Shown: positions 1-11,580, counted from the stretch's first letter. The stretch: 64,000 nt of DNA from Paramacrobiotus metropolitanus (GCF_019649055.1 NW_026570225.1:1302001-1366000), one strand, 5' to 3'. Notes: a model not told the origin generated them from the sequence alone. Translations and numbers: made by a program.

Positions 1-927
1 TCAGCTTGAAACCGAATTTTTAGAAGTGTTTGCCTGACATAAGAACAGTATATAATTATTTCTGTGATATTCGTAAGATAACAGGATGGCCATCCTCCCT
101 GGAGGCAATATTCAAGATTACTCCTTTCGGTATACATATCTGTAAGCTAAAGTGAACGAGCTGAATCAGCTGTTAATTGCTATGGTGTTGTTTTTATACT
201 TAAGTTTATGTCTGCGAATCTGCGGCACCTTACTTTTTGTGCGTTGATTAAAAAGATTTTTGTTAAGCGTTCTGAGGCGTTCCGCTGTGACCAATTTCCA
301 GTTTTGTTAATTGCGTTTTTTCAGCCGAATAAGTCGTTAGGAAACTATCTGTTTCTGTTTGAATCAGAACACACTTTCTGAAGTTAATTAGAACAATTTC
401 TGAAGTTAATTAACTAGGTGTTATGGGGCTGCTGGACACAGGCTAACATGCGTTATGCAGTGAGAACGCTGCAAGTGATATGTTTAAAAACTAACCAGCT
501 GAGCTTTTAATGTGTTAACGATTGCAGTAAAAGATTATGCCGCCACTGTTCCTGAAAAGTCGTACTTATAGTTTGTTTGTGTTTGCTGTCAGCAGTGAGA
601 AATTTGAAATTGTACGTTTTCGCAAGAAAATGTTGACTGTAACCGACTGTTTTTCCTTGTATGGGTGTTTGCCACCCATTGAATCACGAAAGAAATAAGC
701 TTAAGTCCTTATGTATTAAGAGTGTTTCGTGTTTCTATGAAAACAACAATGCAAATTTTCAATGCAATGCAACAACAATGCAACAATGCAACACGTTTTT
801 CGTGTTTGTATGAAAACAACAATGCAAATTTTTCAGCCGTTTGTGTTGTGTATTGTATAGTATTTTCTTATTTTTATCAACGTGAACATCTTTTGCGATG
901 CTAAGGTAGTTGCGTATAATATAAATT
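1..927. other. Intergenic spacer, no gene seen
   Basis: AT-rich sequence with no convincing exon. It holds two small repeats: a 16-bp direct repeat (TTTCTGAAGTTAATTA) near 374-389 and 394-409, and an imperfect 37-bp direct repeat (about 720-756 and 794-831) separated by a CAA/ATGCAA-rich stretch. The short open frames here are low-complexity and repeat-derived, and I do not regard them as coding. Confidence 0.6.
720..831. repeat. Imperfect direct repeat flanking CAA-rich tract
   Basis: A segment reading GTGTTTCGTGTTTCTATGAA and onwards through AACAACAATGCAAATTTT at about 720-756 recurs with few changes at about 794-831. The 37 bp between are ATGCAACAA-type low complexity. It lies about 100 bp outside transposon copy 1. 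It may be a local slippage or tandem duplication product. Confidence 0.6.
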
Positions 928-1595
928 AGTAGGCTCCGCATACCACCTTTATACCACCGTTGGCTCCTAGTACCACCTTTCATACCACCTTTGGCTCCTA
1001 ATACCACCTTTTGCACACCACTTTTGACTCCGCATACCACCATTTAATTTTTTAAAGTTAAATTTTTAATTTATGTAGTTTAATTTATTAACATCAAGAA
1101 ACGAAATCCAAATCTTTCTGTGTACCGGCTGGAAAAAGGTATGTACCAACTAGCAAGTTGAAGGCATTCAGTATCGCAACCGACGCTATGGAAAAACAGT
1201 ACGAACACACATCGGAAATTTGTTTTCGTACTGTTTGTATGGAAGCGTGTGTCCGTAAAGTTCGTACATAACGCTACGTTGCGAACATTGTACACCGAAC
1301 ACGGTATCCGAAAATGGCTGGTAGTAGTGGAGTAATTTGAAAAGACCAGGATTTAATTTTATAACCTCCATGCAACATATATGTACATGAAGCGCAGCGC
1401 GTCGATTTGGACGCGGCTGCATTCGGTTTTCCCAGATATCCTTATTAATTCATAACACTACAGCTGCAAAAAAAATTAAATGGTGGTATGCGGAGTCAAA
1501 AGTGGTGTGCAAAAGGTGGTATTAGGAGCCAAAGGTGGTATGAAAGGTGGTACTAGGAGCCAAAGGTGGTAAAAGGTGGTATGCGGAGCCTTCAC
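928..1595 (+). mobile_element. Non-autonomous DNA transposon, copy 1 (long iterated TIRs, decayed transposase)
   Basis: A roughly 668-bp element bounded by inverted repeats of about 110-117 bp (about 931-1046 and 1479-1595). Each terminal repeat is itself a short array of TACCACCTTT units (GGTGGTA on the other strand) spaced by GGCTCC/GACTCC. The interior carries, on the plus strand from about 1105 to 1270, a frame-shifted and stop-interrupted reading (NPNLSVYRLEKG, then DAMEKQYEHT after a frame change). This matches the relic in copy 2. The element is therefore a decayed member of a cut-and-paste family. It lies about 270 bp upstream of the HIP1 coding start. The left terminus has lost a few bases (AGTAGGCTCC versus GTGAAGGCTCC). 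No clear target-site duplication could be fixed. Confidence 0.85.
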
Positions 1596-1861
1596 CTAAA
1601 TTTAATTAGAAACTTGCGTTATATTAGCAGGTGCTATGGTATTTCGTTTCCTTAACTCTCGGGATTATGTGTAAAGCAGAGGCGTTCTGTTTTGAAATAA
1701 AAATGGCGGGTGACGCAAATTGAGGAACCATACTCGTTTGTTGATAATAATTCATGATTGGGTGCTGAGTCGCTGACCGCTCTGCTAACATCACGTCAAC
1801 GGTTATTTACGGACATGTCGAACCAGAAACGTATATTTATGCTGTTTGACGGACTTTTCAG

Positions 1862-4800
1862 ATGACTGCCCTGCAAAAGGCCGTCAATCCAGAGGAAGTA
1901 CCGGCCAAAGAAAAGCACATTCGCACATTGATTATCGGCACTTTTCAAGAAAAGGGTGCGCATACGTTCTGGACCTTCATTAATTCGCGTATCCCCGTGC
2001 AAGGGAATCCCGTAGTGGCGTGGAAATTTTGTTATGTCCTGCATAGAATCCTGCGTGACGCTCATCCAAGTTCTCTGAAAGAAGCCTATGTGCACCGGCA
2101 GTTTGTAGGAGACGTGGGTCGATTATGGGTCAGTCGGTTGCTGAATGGGCACTTGTTCGTTGCATTGTGGCGAAACAAATATCCATTGTGCGGTGACGTT
2201 TCAGGGCCATCTCAAGCTTGGATATGGTCCGCTGATCACTAAGTATTGCGAACTACTAACGGTCAAACTGGATTTCCACAATAAGGTGGGGCTTAAGAGA
2301 CATCGGCGTTTTTTTATAAAAGCTCATTATAATGTTGAAGCTTTGGTCCAGAATAATGGTCGTTCGAATTCAGCTTATCTGCAGTTTTGCACCGCGGCGT
2401 TTTAGGAGATCACGTCATGCTAACTGGAATATATTCATGTTTTCTCCTTGCAGAATCCCAGATTCCCAGGAAATTTACAGATCAGCAACGATGAACTGGG
2501 CAGAGTGGCCGAGAATGACGTGAATAACTAGTGAGTCTCTGTTTGTCTTGTCGTGCAGAAGTTTTTATTCGAATCGAAGGAGGTTACAGTCAGTAAAAGG
2601 TTTAGGGTGTTTAGGCCATTTAACGTTTCACTGGCGGTAGCAATTTATTTGCTGTCAGAATAAAGTCTCTGCTTTTCTGCTCTTCTTTACTACGACTGCT
2701 ATATGTTAAGAATTTATGATCTTTTTCTAGTTTCCAGTTATCAGTGGAAATGTTTGACTACATGGAGCAAATTCTCGATTTGGCCAATGTCATGTTTGGG
2801 CAGTTCGATATGAGCCGGGCTAATTCCATGACAAATGCCGGACAATGCCGGTTGATTGTTCTCATTCCTTGCATCATGGATTCCTGTCAGCTTTATGACT
2901 TCATCGTCAAGATGATGTTTCGACTACATTCCTGTAAGTGTTGTGAGGTTCCTGCCTTCAGTGTACGCATATTGCATGGTGTGAATGGTTTGTAACTTTG
3001 TATTGTAGCACTGCCTCAGGACGTCTTGTCGGGACACAGGGAACGATTCAACAAACAATTCAAGCTGTTGCAGCAGCTGTACTACTCCTCCAGCAATTTA
3101 CAGTTTTTCAAAAATCTGCTGCAAATTCCATCGCTACCGGAAGTATGGATTTGTCTCTCTTCGCAATCTGTTGATGTTTGCATTCTTCAAGTTTAGTTAA
3201 CAGCTTCTTCCATTTGTTGCAGAAACCACCTAATTTTTTTTCGGCAAGTGCCATTAATCAGCACGTCACACCTGTAGCTAAGGTACAGGAAACCAAAGAA
3301 GCTGAAGGTGATCAAAGCGGAGGATTCCTTGTGGATACTGCAAGCTCTGTGGTAAAGCTAACAAATTTCTATGACCGCTCTGAAAATTTTGTCTCCGACA
3401 AGAAGAACTACGTGGCATGACATTTTTGTATTTTATCCAGGTTTCGTTTGACGATCGGGACAATGATTTTCGTACAGAACCTCTAGCCATGGTGACCACT
3501 ACGAAAACCAATGGTCATCACAACCACAATGGCTTCGGCGATAATTTCGGTGTTCCCCAAGCAGAAATTGTGGAACGGTATATGAGAGTAGTGATATTCC
3601 GTTCAGTGTTAACTGCACGCTTGCATTTACCAAAATTTCATTTGTTAAATGTGAACAGAGACCGCATGATCGATGAGTTACTGCAGCGGATTGAAAGTTT
3701 AGAAAAGGCAACTGATCGGATTAAATCCGATGATCTGATTGTCATCGATGATCTCCGCAATCGGATTGTCGAACTGGAACGTGATTTTGAAGAACTGAGA
3801 GCGCAGCACGAAACTGTAAGGTGTTTTCGGTTTAATTTTCTTGCGATAGTTTTGTTCATAGCCATCTTTTCTATTCTGTGTTTTAATTGTATTTTAGTCA
3901 AATTTATCTAAATTTGAAAAGTGTTGTTTTTTTATTTCACACTTTTTTCGTTATGGTTTTGTCACATATCATGATGTCCTTACAGTCTCCCGAAGCAATT
4001 GTATTGCACCGGATCGCTTTAACTTTGTCTCAGAGTTTTTTATCCTCTTCTGTAATTTTCAAAAATTTAGTTATAGTGATTACGCCTTCACGGATAATGT
4101 TGCTCTTATTGTTGACGGGCGACCAGTGCTCGCCTTCGAGTACTCATGTTTTATTTTTATATAGGAAAAGGCACAACTGCTTCTACAAATCGAAGAGTCA
4201 ACGAGAAATCCACAAGTCATGGCAAATTATGCAGAAATGGACAGTAAGCAATGAATTTTTTTGAATTATTTTCTGCCAATTGGTTAGTTTTGCACAAATT
4301 AAGAATTATTTTGCGTTCTAGGACGATCCAAAGTTGCTGACGAAAAATTCAAGAAAATGCGTGATATTTACAATGAATTACGAGAGAAGCATTTGGTTTT
4401 GCTGCGAGCAGTAAGAGCCTTGATAGTATCAGTGTCAGGTTTCTTTATTTTTTGCAAATTTTTATCGATTTTCAGAATGGCGAGACGGAGAAGCAATGTA
4501 AGAACCTGAAAAAGAATTTGGAGGATACCGAAAAACAGAAAAACGTGAGTGTGAAATTTGCTTACAATATAACGCATCTAATAATTAATGTTGTGATGCT
4601 ACTTCCCTTACAGGAACTGAATATTCAAGTGATGAATTTTAATATGGAGAAAGAGCAGTTAACGAAAAGTTTGAATTCCACTTCCAGCGACGCGCAACGG
4701 GAAATCAGTGAAAAAACATCGGCGGTTCAGAATCTGGAGAGGCGGCTTGCGGTTAGTGCTGTTTTGCATCACAATGACATTGTGAAACAGATTTCGGTAA

Positions 4801-7800
4801 CTTCCTTGGTTCGAAAGAAACTCCGTTGTATTTAGAAAACTTCACCACAAAGTCCTTAGAAATTTCAAAAAATGTATTACACATAAGTTGCACACTGCGA
4901 AATTTTTCTTTTCGCTCTGGTTTCACTGGTGTTTTGATGTGGTGCTGTCAATGGCAGGATTTGGATGCGGAATTGAGTTCACTGCGAGATTCACGAGAAA
5001 GCCTCCACCGGGAAAATCAGGCCGCTCTGCAGCGTTATACCGAACTGCAAGAGCAGCTCAAGCTCTCTGAAGCGGATCTGGAGGATTTAAATTTCCAACA
5101 CAATCTGCAGAAAAAAGCTTTGCGGCAAAGTTTACTTAGTAAGCGATCCACTACTCTAATTCTGTCCGTAATATTTTTGAAATTCTTCTTGCTGTGTGGT
5201 CGCCGTTGCTCTCAGCGTATTTGGAAAGATGCAGTTTTATTCAGAATTTAGTCAAACCTAACGCTATCTTCAGATGTGATATCTGCGTCGGCTGTAGAAG
5301 AAATTCAACATGCTGTGCACACATGGGAACAGCCCGCTTTCACTACATTAACCGCCACACCTGGTAAAACCGGATAACAACCAACATTTTGTGAATCATT
5401 AGTTAGCGTTTTGTCATGAATTAACAGCTGGTGCTTGCAGAGTTTTTGCTGGTCTGTATTGATCCTGCAATTGAGCATATTCAGCAGCTGAAGAAAGCTG
5501 TTGAGAAGGATGATGAGAGTAAGTGCTGCTGTCTTGATTGGATGATTCCTTTATCGTGATTTGAATTAAGCTTTAAATAATGTAAATTTTGAATTTACAA
5601 AAGGAATGCTGGAATTAGCCAAAGAGTTACAGTTAACATTCCATTTTCTATCTCACTGTCTTATCCAATGCATGGCCACATCCCACATGGCTCCCATTGA
5701 CCTCACCGATGGTAAGTGACTCATTTTAGAAATTCCTGTTGAGAATCACACTGTACAGAGGCATAACAAAGTAGTCCTCAGTTTACCGGGTGTTGATTGC
5801 GAACAACTCAGTTGCGATGCGAGACTTGAAGATATTATTTTGATGAAATGGTATGAGTTTCGTTAAATGTGTCTCGTACAGATATGTTGGGACATGCACC
5901 TTGCAACGAAAGCCCTCACTCGTGAGCAGCTTGAACAAACAGTTTGTCGCTGAGTTGTATGTTTTGCAGAGTTTTCGGCACTGGCCAAAGAAATAAGCGA
6001 GCATTCCGTAGATTATCTTGACCGCTTCCGTGATAGTCCACAGGATGCCGATCCTATTTTGGCCACTCTGGAACAGAACCTAGAGGTTCTGCAGCAGCTG
6101 TCCACTGTTCTCATTCCTAAAGTAGAGGACATCAAAGTGGACGAAGTGGCCGACATGGTAGAGAAAGAGCTGCACGATATGGATAAAGCCATTGAGGAGG
6201 CGGCCTTGAAGATCGAAGAGATGCTGGTTAATTCTCGCTCGCAGGATTCTGGCATCAAGCTGCAAGTGAACGCCAAAATCCTTGATTCATGCACTACGCT
6301 GATGGCGGCCATACGGGTCCTGGTTAGGAAATCACGAACTTTACAGCAGGAGATTGTAGCTGCCGGGAAAGGTTTCTCATCTCCGAAGGAATTCTACAAG
6401 AAGAATCATCGGTGGACGGAGGGACTATTGTCGGCCGCGAAAACTGTTGGACTTGGCGCGAATGTTTTGCTGTAAGGATTAAGCGTGAAGTGTGTAGTAC
6501 TATGCCACTAGTGGTGCGAGTTTTGAACGGTGCGGTAATAAATTATAGTGAAGGCTCCGCATACCACCTTTGACTCCTAGTACCACCTTTCATACCACCT
6601 TTGGCTCCTGATACCACCTTTTGTACACCACTTTTGACTCCGCATACCACCATTTAAGTTTTTTCCAGTTGGTTTGTTATGAAATAATAATGGTACCTGG
6701 GACATCCGATTGGTTTGCCCGTGCAGCCAAGTTTAAGATCGGCTCTTCATATAATGCTTCATCGGAGGTTTTAAAATTAAATCATGATTTTTATTTTTAC
6801 CGGCTCGCCATGTAGTTTTAAGGGTTAGAAGTTCTTTCTTTTCACAACACTCCACTATCCATTTTCGGATACCTCTTTCAGTGTGCGATGTTTGCAACGT
6901 TGACAGTATAGACTGCATCCAGAAAAAGAACTTCCGGTGTGTGTTGATACTGTTTTTCCATAGCGTCGATTGCGGTCCTGAACGCCTTCGAACTGCCGTC
7001 TTTTTGCAGCTGGTATACCGAAAGATTTGGATCTCGATTCTTGATACCACAAAATTCACTTAGTAGCAGTTTAACTTCTGCTTAAAATTTTAAAATTAAG
7101 TGGTGGTATGCGGAGTCAAAAGTGGTGTGCAAAAGGTGGTATTAAAAGCCAAAGGTGGTGTGAAAGGTGGTACTAGGAGTCAACGATGGTATAAAGGTGG
7201 TATGCCGAGCCTTCACCATAAATGATTGCGATACTGAAGCTCACCTGCCTGGTTCGTTCTGTAATTTTTGTTCACATTCAAAGAATTTCACCTTAGCGGT
7301 TTGCACCCTCCAACACTTATAAGGATGTTTTCATACTTAAATTTTTGTTCAGTACTGATGGTTCCAGTGCAACGCCTGTGTATTAAGAACCATTGTATTT
7401 TCAGGGAAGCCGCTGACAAAGTGGTGAGTGGGAAAGGCAAGTTCGAAGAACTTGTGGTGGCGTCTCAAGAAATATCAGCAGGGACCGTGCAGTTAGTGGT
7501 GTCGTCAAAAGTCAAAGCGGATAAGAACAGCCAAACATTGGCAGAATTATCCATGGCCAGCAAATCTGTTACTCAGGCTACGGCAACTGTCGTGGCATCG
7601 GCTAAGGACTGCGCACAACTCATTGAAGAAAAGAGTACGATTTCAACAAAATTCCGATGTTGTACTTATTTCATTAATGGCTGATTTGTTTTTAGGCGAT
7701 TTAGATTTTTCCGCATTATCTATCCATAAAATTAAGAAAATTGAAATGGAATCCCAGGTATGAAAGCCTTTTTGTTATGCATGAAGCTTGTACTTGTATG

Positions 7801-7923
7801 TGGAATTTTTAACAGGTGCGAGTACTGGAACTGGAAACGGAATTAACGCGTGAACGTGAAAAACTGAGCGCTATTCGGCGCCAACATTACTCCATGGCCG
7901 GTCAAGAAGGACAAGTGTCATAG
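1862..7923 (+). CDS. HIP1: HIP1/HIP1R (Sla2) clathrin-actin endocytic adaptor
   Basis: This protein links clathrin coats and phosphoinositides to F-actin at endocytic sites. Exons: 1862-2128, 2205-2285, 2454-2530, 2731-2933, 3009-3142, 3223-3351, 3441-3577, 3659-3815, 4165-4243, 4322-4410, 4476-4544, 4614-4751, 4958-5138, 5274-5363, 5441-5518, 5604-5711, 5970-6471, 7405-7634, 7696-7757, 7816-7923. They give 972 residues (human about 1037). An ANTH domain fills residues 1-225 (KAVNPEEVPAKEKHIRT; NPRFPGNLQ; VEMFDYMEQ). A long coiled coil covers about 345-590. The talin-like I/LWEQ (THATCH) actin-binding module follows from about 670 (ASPKEFY-type motif, then WTEGLLSAAKTVG). The C-terminal helix ends in RRQHYSMAG. 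The ATG abuts a splice acceptor and the family has about 30 more N-terminal residues, so a first exon is probably missing upstream. The 933-bp intron before the second-last THATCH exon holds a transposon copy. Confidence 0.95.
6548..7216 (-). mobile_element. Non-autonomous DNA transposon, copy 2, inside a HIP1 intron
   Basis: A roughly 669-bp element with perfect outer ends GTGAAGGCTC/GAGCCTTCAC and inverted repeats of about 109-117 bp (6548-6656 and 7100-7216). The repeats are built of the same iterated TACCACCTTT units as copy 1. The interior is homologous to copy 1 but inverted relative to it. On the minus strand a frame running about 7070 to 6878 is open for over 60 codons. It reads DPNLSVYQLQKDG, AIDAMEKQYQHTPEV and LFLDAVYTVN, the last resembling the first acidic strand of an RNase-H-fold transposase of MULE/ZSWIM type (inference). 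The element sits wholly between HIP1 exons ending 6471 and starting 7405, so it is spliced out. Lengths of the two copies are nearly equal. Confidence 0.88.
6878..7070 (-). pseudogene. Decayed transposase fragment within copy 2
   Basis: This minus-strand frame is the better preserved of two homologous relics. The other is plus strand at about 1105-1270 and carries a stop and a frameshift. Shared residues are PNLSVY, an L-x-K pair, a DAMEKQY block and an HT-x-E pair. The hydrophobic VLFLDAVY segment is visible only here, because copy 1 diverges at that point. The frame ends at a stop at 6878-6880, followed by further homologous but broken sequence (RYPKMDSGVL). No DDE/DDD triad can be assigned from such a short piece. 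The family assignment rests on the look of the motif and is tentative. Confidence 0.55.
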
Positions 7924-10799
7924 ACGGCCGCTTTATCTTGTTCGCACTCCTGCTTCTTTTGAAGTTTTTTTCCGGTGTACACTGAAGGATAAACGCAAAG
8001 TCTGTTGAGCATACTTTTATGTGATTATACATTGGTTGGCTGTTGCTGTGTGGTTGTTCGGGATTTGACAATTCTTTTATTTTGTTCTGTTTTAAAATTT
8101 TACAAATGGGGGTGTACTCATATACCAGTGTGCGTGCAGGTAGCGCTGACTATGACAAACCAAATTCGGCAAGTAATGCTTTGCAATATTTGTTCCAGGT
8201 TTAATCAATTATGGGACAGTTGACAGTGGCAGATATAAAGGCTGTATTATGTGCGTTCACATCCTCGAAAAATAATAATAATTTGTATTATAGACTGCCA
8301 CTTTATAGGCACTGCTGAAAATGTAAAATATAGATATAACAAGTTACGGAATTGTGCTCTGTACAAGCATTAACCACGTAGTATCTGGTGTTTCTGGTAA
8401 ACCCCAAAAGGGCGCACTTATTGTTAAATTGATAAAACAAACAGGCAAATAGAAGCAATGGGTTGGTTCCCTTCGTTATTGCATTTAAACATGTCAAGCT
8501 ACTTTATCATTTCATGCACATTGCACTTATAATAGTTACGGGTAAGTACGGTACGTACGTGCAGTATGGTTGCGATATGTTATAATAATACAGATATTTA
8601 TTATAGCAGTAAGAAATTCAGTATACATTTATTATTGCACTATCTTATCGTGTTAGTTGTCGCTTGCGCGTATTTGGTGGGAAACCCAATCAATTTCCTT
8701 CTGAAATCTCGTTATTATCTTTACTGAAGTGCAGTACTAGTACTAAGCCAATTAGGTTTTATTTTATTAATTAACTACGTAGTAACTATATCGGTAACAA
8801 ATAATATTCCTACGGTACCTGACTACGAGCCTGCTGCTGATTGACCGCGGCTTATTGTTAGAAGTGCACTGTACAATACAGCGTACACAATATGTACAGG
8901 TACCGTATCATGCGAGAGCAGGCTCATCATGCTCGTATACCGCGAATGGTCGCTACTCACCACACACACAAAACTGATTGTTTTCGTTTGCTCGCAAGTA
9001 AACATAATACATCTTCGCCAGCTGTTTTCGTTTTTCCCACGGTTATTTTCAAAATCCTGACTTTCAAATACTCATGTCTAGCTTTTAGCGTTGATATTAA
9101 GTGAATTATATTTACTGATGTTCGCTAAAGAGGTTCTGGTACTTATTTGATTTATGCAATCGATCCATATCCTTGATGGTTGTTAGATTGTCATTGTCAC
9201 AAGAAATTTGTGGACAAACTTCGGTTCATGGAACATTTCAGTCTCATGGAAATCGGAATTCTTGCACTCTTCTGGTTATTATTAAGGACATTTGCTTTGA
9301 TAGCTGCGGTAGTATAATATAAAGTCTACCTCCAGATTAAAATGTTATAAACCTGTGAAATACAATTCGGGAGAAATGGTAAGTGTCAATTACGTACAGT
9401 ACATTCGCTTTTGCAGCACGAGTAGTGTAATTATTATTTGTTAGTTAGTATGCTTCGAAGCAGCAAGTCACTTGTTGCAAGTTGCAACTGTGCTCAACAT
9501 TGATAAGAACTTCTTGTTGTGGGTAACAATAATTATTAGATTCTTTAGTTGGGTAGGAGTTTACTGTATGACGAATGTGACGATAGTTAAGTAGTACTTT
9601 TAGTTTCTTTCGAACTGCCCATTCGACATAATTCGCGCCATATATGATATTATTGGAAAAAAATAAGTATTCGAATATAAAACTGTGGTGAGTGTAATTA
9701 ATTAATAAGTATTCGATACGTACAGACAAGAGAAAGTGTTTCCTTGAGGTTGGCGGAAAATGCATATTACGTAGTAACACTTTCTCCCATTTACTGGCGT
9801 CTGGCATTAACAAAAATTAAATTACTGTACCATCCAGTTTTTCGGATGGCTGCAGGTTGCGGGTTGGAAACTTGCAGCCATCGATATCTCTTACAACTTC
9901 TCTTTATGTATATAGGTATTACATTATCGTTAGTTGCATACTTGCGTGCATGTGGATTTTCTTTGTTGCTTTGCTGTGGTAAATCGTATGTGCGTTACTA
10001 ATAATTATTAGTATTATGCTTTTACTAACGTAAAATTTAGTGGCTTCAGAGGCTTCTGGTACATAACCTGGAAGAAAAAAGCAGAGTAATAAGAAATTAA
10101 GAATCATCATTCTAGTGTAGAACAGAAGAAGGAACATTTAAGCATACTACTGGTACGAGCGTATAGTATAAGAGTATATCTAAATATAAATTTAAATAAT
10201 CTAGATATTTGAATCTATAGGTGTCTACGTTTGTTACATGTTTGTACTGTATTATTAATGTCATAATGCTTCAGTCTGAAACACAAAGCAAAATGAATAA
10301 TACAGATTCAGTGACGCATTTGTACCACAACTTGTGGTCCACCATTAAATTTGAAAACATTTTATGTATTTCCGTGACATTTCGGGTATTAAATATTAGT
10401 TTTTAGAAATTATAAAAAAACATTTAACTGCTCTTTAAGGGGAATTGGTTTTTTTATATAGTTTCTTCGGTTTTCGAAAAACCGTGCTTCAATATCTGTT
10501 GTCTGTTTTTGCATTTTAATCAAGATTTCATATATAAATATGCAGAAATTCTTTATCATCTCTCTAACCAATAACCAACATTATCGCTTATCAGTTATCT
10601 AACTACCAAATATTATTGTCGTTTGAAAACTGAATAAGGTTTTCGTTACATGCTGTAAAATGATAGGAACATAAAGTATGTTGTACGCCAACAAGGTAAC
10701 TGTACTTTTTTGTTTATTATACTTGTTAAATTGTTTCGTGTGCTGAAGACACTAGACACTACATTATTAGCGTGATAAAGCAACAATATCGAGCCGCTG
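7924..10799. other. Long AT-rich intergenic region
   Basis: Roughly 2.9 kb with no exon-like signal in either strand. The first few hundred bases are presumably the HIP1 3' UTR. The rest is AT-rich with many GTAC palindromes and nested forms such as GTACGGTACGTACG near 8547-8562. Two short inverted repeats are present: an 11-bp stem GAGAAAGTGTT/AACACTTTCTC at 9730-9740 and 9776-9786, and ATGGCTGCA/TGCAGCCAT at 9846-9854 and 9873-9881. The open frames of 60-120 codons have composition like the surrounding noncoding DNA. Confidence 0.6.
9730..9786. repeat. 11-bp inverted repeat with 35-base loop
   Basis: GAGAAAGTGTT is followed 35 bases later by its exact reverse complement AACACTTTCTC. It lies in the spacer between HIP1 and PITPNM. 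No gene or terminator role is evident. Confidence 0.6.
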
Positions 10800-11580
10800 T
10801 CACTTTTTTAGCCTTGTGCCTTATGGCGTGATCCGGCACAAAGGCATGTCATGGTCACAAATAACACGTAATATCCATCTCGGCGACGCCGAAGACATCC
10901 CCGCTATTACCGCTAACGCTCGCAGATTGCGCCACTCACACGCAGTGGCGGCTCGGAGCGGCGGAAGTCCGCCTACTTTTTTAGTCCAGCCGCAAGCCTC
11001 TCTCCGTGGTTGCGCCAAACGTTCTCACACACGAGTGTGGCAGTTCTTCTCCTCCGCTTCAAGTGTGTATGTTGTATATGTGCGTGTGTTTATTTGTAGT
11101 GCGCCATGAGAATTGACAAGAAAACCTTTACGTCATTGTACAAGAGCTGCTGATGAGCGCAGTGGGCATGTGAGCGTTTTCTGGGCCTGCGCAAGCGGCG
11201 TTTGTTCCCAAGATTACAGGCACCTTATCGATCTGCTGCGCGTGGATCCCGCGATCGGCTGCTTTATTTCGGCGAGGAACAGCGAAACGCAGCCGAGAGA
11301 CAGAGAGGGAGAGACAGAGCGAGCGAGCAGAGGAGTGTGAGAATCTGGCGTTATATTGGCATCTGGGATTGTCCATCTCTTCCCCGTGTGTTTTTTCGGC
11401 TCGGGATCGTTGTGGTGTTCTGCTGCAGCCTCGATCGCCTGGTGTTGGTGATTATGTTTGACTAATGTCACACAGTATGCACACAGCGTATCCGACCAGG
11501 ATTGCTGGTGGTTATTATTGTTGCGGAGTTTATGCTTTTCTTGCGGATATTATGTGAAGCAGCGGAAGACGACTGCGAGG
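10800..11580 (+). promoter_or_regulatory. GC-rich, GAGA-containing promoter/5' UTR region of PITPNM
   Basis: Base composition changes sharply from AT-rich to GC-rich around 10830-11430, directly upstream of the PITPNM first coding exon. It includes a purine run of GAGACAGAGAGGGAGAGACA type near 11299-11335. This is what a promoter plus 5' UTR of a housekeeping gene would look like. Open frames on both strands here are overlapping, mutually antisense and unlike any family I recognise, so I treat them as by-products of GC content. No TATA box or initiator could be fixed. Confidence 0.4.

Noticed and set aside
10816-11471. Six overlapping open frames of 65-97 codons on both strands
   Set aside because: They overlap in all frames in a locally GC-rich stretch just upstream of PITPNM, show no family resemblance and no coherent splice pattern. 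Best explained as promoter/5' UTR.
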